Source of the DNA: Niastella populi
GTDB lineage: Bacteria > Bacteroidota > Bacteroidia > Chitinophagales > Chitinophagaceae
NCBI RefSeq assembly: GCF_002078015.1
Contig: NZ_LWBP01000254.1
Coordinates: forward strand, 1 to 64,000
Length of the DNA stretch: 64,000 bases
Direction of reading: 5' to 3'
The notes below the pieces were generated by a model. The model was not told where the DNA came from. It did not search any database and saw only the letters and a list, made by a program, of their open reading frames with translations. Position 1 is the stretch's first letter. Each line of letters opens with the position of its first letter. A program made the position numbers and the translations under genes. Of the stretch, positions 25,816 to 33,493 are shown piece after piece.

Positions 25816-25850
25816 AAAAAAAGTCCTCCCGGCAATTAATCGGGAGGACT
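25816..25850 (-). terminator. Intrinsic terminator of the 869-residue protein gene
   Basis: AGTCCTCCCG/CGGGAGGACT stem with a short AT-rich loop, followed by TTTTTT on the minus strand, 26 bases after the stop. Confidence 0.92.
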
Positions 25851-25875
25851 GCAAAATTAGTTTTATAAAAGAATG

Positions 25876-28485
25876 TTATCCCTGCCTTCTTATTCCACCG
25901 CGGCCGCCGCCACCGCCTGATGAACTGCCCCCGCCATTATCCCTGGAGCCGATGGAGGGTCTTGAGCCCCCGCCATTTCCGCCGCCGCCACGGGGGGCGA
26001 AGCCACCGCTATTACCACCGCCACGCGGGCTAAAACCACCGCCCTGTGGTTGTGAGCCACGACCTGGCGAGAACACTCTATTGCCGCCATCGCCGCTATT
26101 ACCGCCATAAGGCCTTGAGAAATTGCGTTGTTGTGGTTGTTGCCAGCCGCCGGAAGGGCGATCTGTTGATCCTGGCTGTCTGCCGGGCAATTGCCGGATC
26201 CTTTCTGGCGTGCGGCCCGGATTATTGTTCCAATCGCGGTTACCGCCATTGGGATTGGCAAATCGCTGGCCCTGCCCCGGGCGTATAGCACCTTGTTGAT
26301 CATTGTTATTTCTCCAACCCCTGACGTTTCCGTTGTTATCTGGGCGGGCAAGTCGTTCGCGGTTATAGGTTCCGTTCTGCGAATCGAAACCTCTTCTTCC
26401 GCCTGCATCTGGGCGGGCAAGTCGTTCGCGGTTGTAAATTCCGTTCTGCGAATCGAAGCTTCTTCTTCCGCCTGCATCAGGACGGGCAAAACGATCGCGG
26501 TTGAAACCGCCGTTTTGTGGCGTGGCAATTCTGCCGCCGGCGTCGGGGCGGCCATTTCTGTCGAAGCGGCCACCGCTATAACCTCGTCCATTATCGGCAA
26601 AACCCATGCGGCCACCACGGCCGCCACTGCCATAACGCGGGCCTCTGTCGTAACCACCGCGGCCATAATCACGGGTTACAATGCCATTTCTTCCCCTGTA
26701 TATGTTGGTATTGCTATAGTAGTTATTTACTACCGTTACGTTGTTATATTGACGGTAAGATCTGTAACTGTTATACCCATAGTAACCGCCACGGTAGTGG
26801 TATGAAGGGCCGTAGTAGCAGGGGCGATAAACGCGTGGACCGCCCCACCAGCCGCCATAACCCCAATAACCCCAAGGGTAGGCATTACCAAAACTGATGC
26901 TGACATTAAACCAGTCCCAGCCAAAGCCACCGCCGAATCCCCAGCCAAACCACGGATTGTAGCGGATACCAAATCCCCACGTATAAGGACGCGCATAATA
27001 ATAACGGCCATACCAGGGGCGATAGTAATAACCGGTTCCGTATACAACGGTTGGCCCATATACATATGCATTGAGGTAACCGGGTGTATACCCCATGTAA
27101 ACATAATCGGGCGTTACATCGTAGATGTCAACATACTTCATGTAATAAACCGGGTAACGGGGCGGAATAAGTGCCACCGCATAAGGCCGGCTTACGCTCA
27201 CCACCCACGGGCCAACTGCGTTATATGATTCGAACCACACGCCGTTATCAACGGTGTAATACCTGTTACGCCAGCGGATTACCGATGCCGGTGAATTGGT
27301 GGCGTAATACATATCGGTGCCATCGATTGCTTCAAATTGTGGATCGCCATCATAATCAACATCGGCGCGCACTTTACTGCGTTCCACTTTTGCGGTTTGC
27401 GGAACCTGCGCTTCGGCAATAGCGTCATTCGCTTCTTCGGTGCCTGCAACGCTGGCAAGTACATTGTCTTTTGATGATCCTTTGGGAATTTTGGCAAAGT
27501 CTGCAGGCAGTTGATCTGCCGCTACATATTGCCAGTTACCAGTAAGGGTTTTTGATTTATACCAGCGGCCCGACAACAACACATAGTATTGTTGCGAGTT
27601 AATGTCCATGAAAATATCATTCTCTGAATTGGATACGTACAACAAACCGGTTCCGTCTACTGCTGAAAAATTCGCTTCCCCTTTTGATTGTATCAGTTCT
27701 GCCGGTTCTGTGGTTACCACTATGTTGTAAATGGTGTTGGCGTCAGTTTCTTTATTCTCTTCAGGATTTTTCTTGTCGGCTTCCTTAATGGCAGATTCAA
27801 TTTTATTGAGGTTGTTTGGAATGCCGGTGATCAGTTTGTAGGGGCCTGTTGCTTCGGGAGCTGTATACCAGTGTTTACCCCCGTACAGGTAAAACTTATC
27901 ATCGCGGTTCTTTACCAGCACAAACGGGGTGTTCACCACTGCTTCTACGCCCCAGTCTTTATTGGCCTGCAGTTTAGGAGCTCCGTCGATAGATACCAGA
28001 ATGGAAGGTACGTTGGTGTAAATAACCTTGGGCGGGGTGTTACTAATTTGCGTGGCAAGGGCGTTTTGCTGTTTGTTGAGGTCAAGGGATGCCTGCAGGT
28101 CCTTATTCGCAAATTCAATATCCCAGGATGCAACCTTGTCTTCAATGGTGTTGGCCAGGCTTTCGAGTTTGCTTTCATCACTTTCGCCAGGCAACTTAAT
28201 ATTGGTAATGTAAATTGATTTAACGCTCACCTGATCGCCCCGGGTTTCGGTTGAGGCCTTTAACCAGGCTACACCGAAAACAGGTTCTGACTTGCCGTTT
28301 TCCAATACCGAAATAGCCGCATGGGCTTTTAGTGTATTGTCGGCAAACGACTCGGGCTGCCATTGATAAAGTTTAATAATGGTCCCTTCGGAAGTGGTTG
28401 TTGTTTTGGGCCAGCTATCCTGGGCCATAGCCAAATGAGTGATCATGCTACCCAACAACACAGCCATCAATGTAAAGATCTTCAT
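25876..28485 (-). CDS. Large secreted Tyr/Trp/Gly- and Arg/Gly-rich repeat protein
   Basis: An 869-residue protein with a signal peptide (residues 1-21). Three zones are visible. Residues 22-430 are ordered, with repeated short motifs such as KDWGVEAVVNTPFVLVKNRD, KHWYTAPEATGPYKLI, RWYKSKTLTGNWQYV and VWFESYNAVGPWVV, each ending in a Trp/Tyr-Gly-x-Trp turn. Residues 430-620 are extremely rich in Tyr, Trp, Gly and Pro. The last 250 residues are Arg/Gly/Asn-rich and include a 23-residue repeat. Similar proteins in Bacteroidota are sometimes labelled carbohydrate-binding family V/XII. Function unknown; surface or adhesive use is inference. Monocistronic with a strong terminator. Confidence 0.8.
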   Translation of the reverse strand: MKIFTLMAVLLGSMITHLAMAQDSWPKTTTTSEGTIIKLYQWQPESFADNTLKAHAAISVLENGKSEPVFGVAWLKASTETRGDQVSVKSIYITNIKLPGESDESKLESLANTIEDKVASWDIEFANKDLQASLDLNKQQNALATQISNTPPKVIYTNVPSILVSIDGAPKLQANKDWGVEAVVNTPFVLVKNRDDKFYLYGGKHWYTAPEATGPYKLITGIPNNLNKIESAIKEADKKNPEENKETDANTIYNIVVTTEPAELIQSKGEANFSAVDGTGLLYVSNSENDIFMDINSQQYYVLLSGRWYKSKTLTGNWQYVAADQLPADFAKIPKGSSKDNVLASVAGTEEANDAIAEAQVPQTAKVERSKVRADVDYDGDPQFEAIDGTDMYYATNSPASVIRWRNRYYTVDNGVWFESYNAVGPWVVSVSRPYAVALIPPRYPVYYMKYVDIYDVTPDYVYMGYTPGYLNAYVYGPTVVYGTGYYYRPWYGRYYYARPYTWGFGIRYNPWFGWGFGGGFGWDWFNVSISFGNAYPWGYWGYGGWWGGPRVYRPCYYGPSYHYRGGYYGYNSYRSYRQYNNVTVVNNYYSNTNIYRGRNGIVTRDYGRGGYDRGPRYGSGGRGGRMGFADNGRGYSGGRFDRNGRPDAGGRIATPQNGGFNRDRFARPDAGGRRSFDSQNGIYNRERLARPDAGGRRGFDSQNGTYNRERLARPDNNGNVRGWRNNNDQQGAIRPGQGQRFANPNGGNRDWNNNPGRTPERIRQLPGRQPGSTDRPSGGWQQPQQRNFSRPYGGNSGDGGNRVFSPGRGSQPQGGGFSPRGGGNSGGFAPRGGGGNGGGSRPSIGSRDNGGGSSSGGGGGRGGIRRQG
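26341..26544 (-). repeat. Three tandem 69-bp coding repeats
   Basis: Units begin at 26341, 26410 and 26479 with exact 69-bp spacing; the first two are nearly identical and the third is diverged. They encode the 23-residue unit NRERLARPDAGGRRxFDSQ plus NGxY of the large secreted protein. Confidence 0.85.
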
Positions 28486-28700
28486 ATGGGGAAGTTTATA
28501 TTTTTAGAAAAATCCATAACGGGGAAATATTGCTTTAATTTACTACCATTAGACGGCAGTTTTAGTTAGAGGTTTGTAAATATCCCAACATTGACAAAAT
28601 ATTAGACAAAACAACTGTTAAAGGAGTGGTTCTCTATTGACAAATTAATCCCTTTTTAACAAGGGAATCTTTAGCGCACTGTCATTTAGTCTTTTACGTG

Positions 28701-28708
28701 TATTTTTG
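28701..28708 (+). promoter_or_regulatory. Putative -7 box of tmk promoter
   Basis: TATTTTTG matches TAnnTTTG exactly and ends eight bases before the ATG, so the transcript would be leaderless or nearly so. No convincing -33 TTTG is seen. Confidence 0.45.
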
Positions 28709-28715
28709 ATCGATT

Positions 28716-29351
28716 ATGACGCGGAAAAACTTATTTATTGCCCTGGAAGGAATTGACGGTAGCGGCAAAAGCACTCAAACGAAATTGTTAACGGAACAGT
28801 TATCGAACCGGGGATATAAAGTATATAGCACTTTTGAGCCTACCAATAACCAGATAGGTAAGCTGATCAGGGATATTCTGAAAGGGAACGCCAGGGCCGA
28901 TCACCGCGTCATTGCGGGGCTGTTCGTTGCCGACAGGTTAGATCATTTGCTGAATGAGGATTATGGTATTGTGAAAAAACTCGAGGAAGGATATACCGTG
29001 ATCACCGACCGGTACCTGTTTTCATCCTACGCTTACCAGGGCGCTCACATGAACATCGACTGGGTAATTCAGGCAAATGCCATGGCCGCTGAAATTCTTC
29101 GTCCCGATGTAAATATCTTCATCGATGTGGCGCCGGAAGTAAGCATGCACCGGGTACATACCAACAGAGAGAACGTTGAGTTATTCGAAACGCTCGACAG
29201 CCTGAAACTGGTGCGGTCGAAATATATGGAGGCATTTGAAAAAGCAGGATCAGCCGAAAATGTTTATAGTGTAGACGGAAACCGTTCTCCCGACCTGATC
29301 GCTCATGACATTTGGCAGAAAGTGCAATCGATGCTCGGGCGGGATAAATAA
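28716..29351 (+). CDS. tmk: Thymidylate kinase
   Basis: A 211-residue dTMP kinase that makes dTDP for DNA synthesis. The P-loop is GIDGSGKS (12-19) in ALEGIDGSGKSTQTKLL, and the nucleotide-binding DRYLFSSYAYQGA motif follows near residue 97. The stretch IDVAPEVSMHRVHTNRENVE carries the lid-region arginines. Length is typical. It stands alone between divergent and convergent neighbours, at the start of a block rich in DNA-maintenance genes. Confidence 0.95.
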   Translation: MTRKNLFIALEGIDGSGKSTQTKLLTEQLSNRGYKVYSTFEPTNNQIGKLIRDILKGNARADHRVIAGLFVADRLDHLLNEDYGIVKKLEEGYTVITDRYLFSSYAYQGAHMNIDWVIQANAMAAEILRPDVNIFIDVAPEVSMHRVHTNRENVELFETLDSLKLVRSKYMEAFEKAGSAENVYSVDGNRSPDLIAHDIWQKVQSMLGRDK

Positions 29352-29369
29352 GCCGGGAGAAGCGGTAAA

Positions 29370-29954
29370 TTATTTCACGAACTGCATCGGGTATTTTGCT
29401 TTTATCTGACCTTTGGCAATTTTCTCCAGTTTCCCATGCAATAGTTTGCGGGTGAGCGGTTTCAGGTAATCGAGATACAGCACTCCTTCGGTGTGATCGT
29501 ATTCATGTTGTATCATTCGCGCCGTTGTGCCGTAAAAGGTCTTTGTTTGTTTTTCGAACTGCCGGTTGAAATACTCAATGGTAATGCTCCAGGGGCGTTT
29601 TACCCGTTCTGTTAGCGCGGGAATGCTCAGGCAGCCTTCTTCATCGATCCAGGCGTCGTCAGATTCGTCAAGGATATTTGCGTTGATAAAAGTTTCCACA
29701 ATACCGGTATCTTCCCGAACGAAATGATCTTCCCGTATAACCTCATCCATCCTGTCGTGGGTTGATTTGCTATCTACCACGAACAATCGAACAGGTACAT
29801 TTACCTGCGGGGCTGCCAGGCCGCAACCATTGGCGCCATACATGGTTTCCCACATATTGTCGATAAGTTTGTCGAGGCCGGGATAGGATGGATCAATTTC
29901 ATCGCATTGTTTTCGAAGAATATCGTGGCCATAGGCCAGGATTGGCAGTTGCAT
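29370..29954 (-). CDS. def: Peptide deformylase
   Basis: A 194-residue metalloenzyme that removes the formyl group from nascent proteins. All three motifs are present: GCGLAAPQ (43-50), EGCLS (106-110, metal-ligand Cys108) and HEYDH (150-154). The second position of motif 1, usually variable, is Cys here. Length is normal. It converges with tmk and lies downstream of polA, separated from it by a strong terminator. Confidence 0.95.
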   Translation of the reverse strand: MQLPILAYGHDILRKQCDEIDPSYPGLDKLIDNMWETMYGANGCGLAAPQVNVPVRLFVVDSKSTHDRMDEVIREDHFVREDTGIVETFINANILDESDDAWIDEEGCLSIPALTERVKRPWSITIEYFNRQFEKQTKTFYGTTARMIQHEYDHTEGVLYLDYLKPLTRKLLHGKLEKIAKGQIKAKYPMQFVK

Positions 29955-29977
29955 ATGACTAATCGTTTTTTTAAATA

Positions 29978-30013
29978 AACCCTGGCTGAACCTGTTATTC
30001 AGCCAGGGTTTTG
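29978..30013 (-). terminator. Intrinsic terminator of polA
   Basis: Perfect 13-bp stem AACCCTGGCTGAA/TTCAGCCAGGGTT with a seven-base loop, followed on the minus strand by TATTTA. It could also act on the plus strand, where TTGTTT follows. Confidence 0.85.
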
Positions 30014-30034
30014 TTTACTTATGTTTGGTGCTTT

Positions 30035-32902
30035 TTAGTGCGCTTCGAGCCAGTTAACGCCCGATCCTACCTCTGCTTCAACAGGCACTTCATTGGGTAA
30101 TGGCAGTGCCGACCGCATACAATCGAGGATGATGGGTTTTATGGTATCCATTTCTTCTTTAACCGCATCGAAAACCAACTCGTCATGCACCTGCAGTATC
30201 ATTCTCGATTCAAATTTATGTTTGCGGAACTCATGATAGATCTTCACCATGGCCAGTTTGATCATATCTGCCGCCGTGCCCTGAATAGGGGAGTTGATGG
30301 CGTTTCGTTCTGCAAAACCCCGTACGGTAAAGTTAGATGAATTGATGTCGCGCAGCCAGCGTTTGCGTCCCATGATCGTTTGCACAAAACCGTTCTCGCG
30401 GGCAAAGTTGATGGTATCATCCATATACTTCTGAATACCGGAGAATTGTTTTTTATAGTTATCGATGATCTCTTTGGCTTCCGTGCGGCTGATACCGAGG
30501 TTATCGGCGAGGCCAAAAGCGCCCTGTCCGTAAATGATACCGAAGTTCACGCTCTTGGCTTTGTAACGTTGCTCCTTTGTAACGGCTGATTCTTCTACCC
30601 CATATACTTTAGCCGCGGTGGCGGTGTGAATATCCACGCCTTTTTTGAAAGCCTCGCACATGGCCGGGTCGCCGCTGATGCCGGCAACAATGCGCAACTC
30701 TATCTGAGAATAGTCGGCCGAGATCAATATGCGATTGCTGTCGCGGGGAATAAAAGCTTTGCGAATTTCACGGCCTCTTTCGGTGCGAATAGGTATGTTC
30801 TGCAGGTTGGGATTATTGCTTGCCAGCCGGCCCGTTACCGCTACCGATTGTGCATAGGATGTATGCACGCGGCCGGTTTTACGGTTGATCAGTTCGGGCA
30901 GTGAATCTACGTAGGTCGATTTCAATTTGGTAAGCTCTCTGAACACCAGGATGTCTTCCACGATCTTATTCTGGTGGGCCAGTTTCATCAACACATCTTC
31001 ACCTGTTGCATATTGGCCGGTTTTTGTCTTTTTCGCTTTAGGGTCGAGTTTCAGTTTTTCAAACAGCACTTCACCCAACTGTCGTGGCGAGGCCAGGTTG
31101 AACTTTACACCTGCCTGTTCGTACACCTTGTCTTCTGCGAGGGCCGCTTCGCGTTCCAGTTCTTTTGAATATTCGCGCAGAAAATCAACATCTACTTTTA
31201 CGCCTTCGTATTCCATATCCATCAGCACTTTTGCCAACGGGTTCTCTACTTCGTGAAATACTTTTTCTACTTCCCTGCTTTTCAATAAAGGCGAAAGCAC
31301 CTGTTTCAACTGTAAGGTAATATCGGCGTCTTCAGCGGCATAGTCGCTTATTTTGTCGATAGCCACATCGCGCATGTTCAGCTGGTTCTTTCCTTTTTTG
31401 CCTATCAGTTCTTCAATATGCACAGGTTCATAACCTAAGAAGCGGGCGCTAAGCATATCCATGCTGCGTTTGCCATCGGGCTCAATTACATAATGCGCCA
31501 GCATGGTATCGAAGGTTTCACCCTGCAACTCGTAACCATACCATTTCAAAACGAGCATGTCGTATTTCAGGTTCTGGCCAATCCAGAGAATATCTTTTTT
31601 ATTAAAAACAGGTTCAAAATATTTGAGGATGTTTTTGGTTGCTTCCTGGTCGGCCGGGCAGGGAACATAATACGCTTCTCCGGGTTTGAAGGAGAAACTC
31701 ATGCCCACCAGTTCCACATCATTGGCATCCATGCCGGTAGTTTCGGTATCGAAGCAAACTTCCTTTTCTTCCAGTAGTTCTTTTACGAGTTTTGTTATAG
31801 CTTCTTCTTCCTGTAATGTGCGGTATTGATGTGCGGTGTTGTGAATGTTCTTTCCTGCAGGCATTATATCGCCATTCTCTCCCCGATCCTCATCTGCCGG
31901 TGCCTCTTCCGCTTTCTTAGCTTTGGCTTCCGGTTTTGCTTTGTCCGGTTCAACTGCATTGCCAAACAGGTCGGTTTGCACGCCCTGCGGCGCTGCGCCC
32001 GGTACAATGGCAATCTCTTCGCCTAAAATACGTTTGGCCACTGTTTTGAATTCCAGGTCAATAAAGACTTCTTTCAGCAGATCGCGGTTCCATTCTTTCA
32101 GCCTGAAATCTTCTTCATGAAATTCGATGGGTACATCGGTTATGATAGTGGCTAGTTTTTTTGAAAGGATGGCGGCATTCTTTCCGTTACGCACTTTTTC
32201 GCCCAGCGCGCCTTTTATTTTGTCGGCATTTTCAAGCACATTTTCAAGCGTGCCGTATTCGTTCAGCAATTTGGCGGCGGTTTTCTCACCTACGCCTGCA
32301 ATGCCGGGAATGTTATCAACGGCATCGCCCATAAGGCCGAGGATGTCGATCACCTGGTGCACTTCCCTGATATTCCATTTTTCACAAACCTCTTTTGCGC
32401 CGAGGATCTCGGCGTCGCCGCCCTGGTAACCGGGTTTGTAAATTTTTATATTGCCGTCAACCAGTTGACCGTAGTCCTTGTCGGGCGTAACCATAAAAAC
32501 CTGGTAGCCGGCGGCAGCCCCTTTTTTGCTGAGGGTACCAATAACGTCATCAGCTTCATAACCATCAACTTCCAGTACCGGAATATTGAAACCGCGGATG
32601 AGTTTTTTAATATCGGGAATGGCTGCCATCAGGTCTTCGGGCGCTTCCTGGCGGTTGGCTTTGTAATCGGTGAATTCGGTATGCCGTTCGGTTGGCGCCT
32701 GCGTATCAAAACAAACGGCCATGTGGGTAGGCTTTTGATTATTGATGAGGTCGAGCAGGGTATTTATGAAACCAAACTGGGCATTGGTATTCTTGCCCTT
32801 TGTAGTAATGCGTGGATTTCGGATAAGGGCGTAATAGGCACGAAAAATCAGCGCCAGTGCATCGAGCAAAAAAACTTTCTTTTCATTTGATTGATTCTCC
32901 AT
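30035..32902 (-). CDS. polA: DNA polymerase I
   Basis: A 955-residue family A polymerase with all three activities. The 5' nuclease domain (about 1-300) has ALALIFRAYYALI, EADDVIGTL and GDAVDNIPGIAGVGEKTA. A charged, alanine/lysine-rich linker lies at 305-350. The 3'-5' exonuclease domain retains its catalytic residues, Asp385 and Glu387 in CFDTETTG, with GQNLKYDMLVL and AAEDADITLQL, so proofreading should be active. The polymerase domain shows motif A ISADYSQIELRIVA and motif C LQVHDELVFD. GGAGG lies nine bases before the ATG, an unusually clear Shine-Dalgarno for this phylum. Confidence 0.97.
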   Translation of the reverse strand: MENQSNEKKVFLLDALALIFRAYYALIRNPRITTKGKNTNAQFGFINTLLDLINNQKPTHMAVCFDTQAPTERHTEFTDYKANRQEAPEDLMAAIPDIKKLIRGFNIPVLEVDGYEADDVIGTLSKKGAAAGYQVFMVTPDKDYGQLVDGNIKIYKPGYQGGDAEILGAKEVCEKWNIREVHQVIDILGLMGDAVDNIPGIAGVGEKTAAKLLNEYGTLENVLENADKIKGALGEKVRNGKNAAILSKKLATIITDVPIEFHEEDFRLKEWNRDLLKEVFIDLEFKTVAKRILGEEIAIVPGAAPQGVQTDLFGNAVEPDKAKPEAKAKKAEEAPADEDRGENGDIMPAGKNIHNTAHQYRTLQEEEAITKLVKELLEEKEVCFDTETTGMDANDVELVGMSFSFKPGEAYYVPCPADQEATKNILKYFEPVFNKKDILWIGQNLKYDMLVLKWYGYELQGETFDTMLAHYVIEPDGKRSMDMLSARFLGYEPVHIEELIGKKGKNQLNMRDVAIDKISDYAAEDADITLQLKQVLSPLLKSREVEKVFHEVENPLAKVLMDMEYEGVKVDVDFLREYSKELEREAALAEDKVYEQAGVKFNLASPRQLGEVLFEKLKLDPKAKKTKTGQYATGEDVLMKLAHQNKIVEDILVFRELTKLKSTYVDSLPELINRKTGRVHTSYAQSVAVTGRLASNNPNLQNIPIRTERGREIRKAFIPRDSNRILISADYSQIELRIVAGISGDPAMCEAFKKGVDIHTATAAKVYGVEESAVTKEQRYKAKSVNFGIIYGQGAFGLADNLGISRTEAKEIIDNYKKQFSGIQKYMDDTINFARENGFVQTIMGRKRWLRDINSSNFTVRGFAERNAINSPIQGTAADMIKLAMVKIYHEFRKHKFESRMILQVHDELVFDAVKEEMDTIKPIILDCMRSALPLPNEVPVEAEVGSGVNWLEAH

Positions 32903-32993
32903 ATGGTATCCTCCGGTTATTTTTCACAATGCCCCGAAGGTAGGATTATGGCGCTGAAAATGGCGCTGATTTTAGCACAAAACGGGCAAATGC

Positions 32994-33058
32994 AAAAACG
33001 GTTAATTAGCCCATCGGCCCGATTGTTATACCGGTAATGATCCCGATGGCTAATTAAC
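32994..33058 (-). terminator. Long hairpin, probable terminator of the 50-aa gene
   Basis: GTTAATTAGCC-c-ATCGG (33001-33017) pairs with CCGATGGCTAATTAAC (33043-33058): 16 paired bases and one bulged C, with a 25-base loop. On the minus strand the stem is followed by CGTTTTTGC. It would end a minus-strand transcript just before the polA control region. Confidence 0.5.
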
Positions 33059-33123
33059 CTGATATGATGTCTTCAACCTGTTATAAACAGGTTTTGAAGA
33101 ATGAAGTTTTGAAAGGAACGTTT

Positions 33124-33276
33124 TTAGCGGGCGTTTGCCACGCCCGTTGTTGTCTGGGCTGCCTGGTTTGGTTGTACAGTTTCTTCTTTTGCAAAGGCGA
33201 TCAGGTAAAGTGCAAATGCCAGGCATGCAAATGCAAACGCATTAAACAGGCGACGGCGCATACGACGGGCTCTCAT
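33124..33276 (-). CDS. Small 50-aa single-pass membrane protein (candidate)
   Basis: ATG at 33276, TAA at 33124, 50 codons. The peptide has a very basic start (MRARRMRRRLF), a single hydrophobic helix FAFACLAFALYLIAFA at residues 14-29, and a polar tail rich in Gln, Thr and Ala. The positive-inside pattern predicts a cytoplasmic N-terminus. It is followed on the same strand by a strong hairpin with a T-run. I do not recognise the family. The plausible composition, clean topology and own terminator favour a real gene over chance. Confidence 0.5.
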   Translation of the reverse strand: MRARRMRRRLFNAFAFACLAFALYLIAFAKEETVQPNQAAQTTTGVANAR

Positions 33277-33404
33277 ACGGATAAAAGATATAGGGTTTAG
33301 GGGTTGATTGCGAACGCATTAAGAACGGGCTTATGTGGATAATATTATTCAGGAGTAGAAATTTTTTTGTAGGGGCAGTCGCCATGCCCTGACCCTAATG
33401 GTAA

Positions 33405-33431
33405 GAACCAAAAAAGAAGGCCCGTTTGGGC
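33405..33431 (-). terminator. Possible terminator of uvrB
   Basis: A GCCC/GGGC stem with a four-base loop, followed on the minus strand by TTCTTTTTT. The short stem makes it weak. Confidence 0.4.
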
Positions 33432-33493
33432 GCTCCTTATGTATATAAACTTCAACGCATTTTCTGAACCCTCTCTCATTAAGGGGCCGGGGG

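Larger units (their letters stand above)
25418..25875. other. Intergenic region with decayed GNAT fragment
   Basis: Between two minus-strand genes. It contains the terminator of the 869-residue protein gene (25816-25850) and a 58-codon minus-strand frame resembling the N-terminus of a GNAT acetyltransferase (25613-25789). Confidence 0.5.
32903..33493. other. Intergenic region upstream of polA
   Basis: Contains a large inverted repeat (33001-33058), a second hairpin AACCTGTT/AACAGGTT at 33075-33093, a 50-codon minus-strand gene candidate (33124-33276), a GGGCA/TGCCC hairpin near 33375 and a weak terminator for uvrB (33405-33431). An open plus-strand frame at 33064-33300 overlaps these and looks like a shadow. 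Confidence 0.5.

Noticed and set aside
25890-26672. 260-codon minus-strand frame and a 204-codon plus-strand frame (26191-26805) within the large secreted protein gene.
   Set aside because: Both are by-products of the GC-rich low-complexity coding sequence; compositions are unnatural (Ala/Val/Met runs).
33064-33300. 78-codon plus-strand frame.
   Set aside because: Cys/Lys-rich composition is the complement of the better-supported 50-codon minus-strand frame and of two hairpins.
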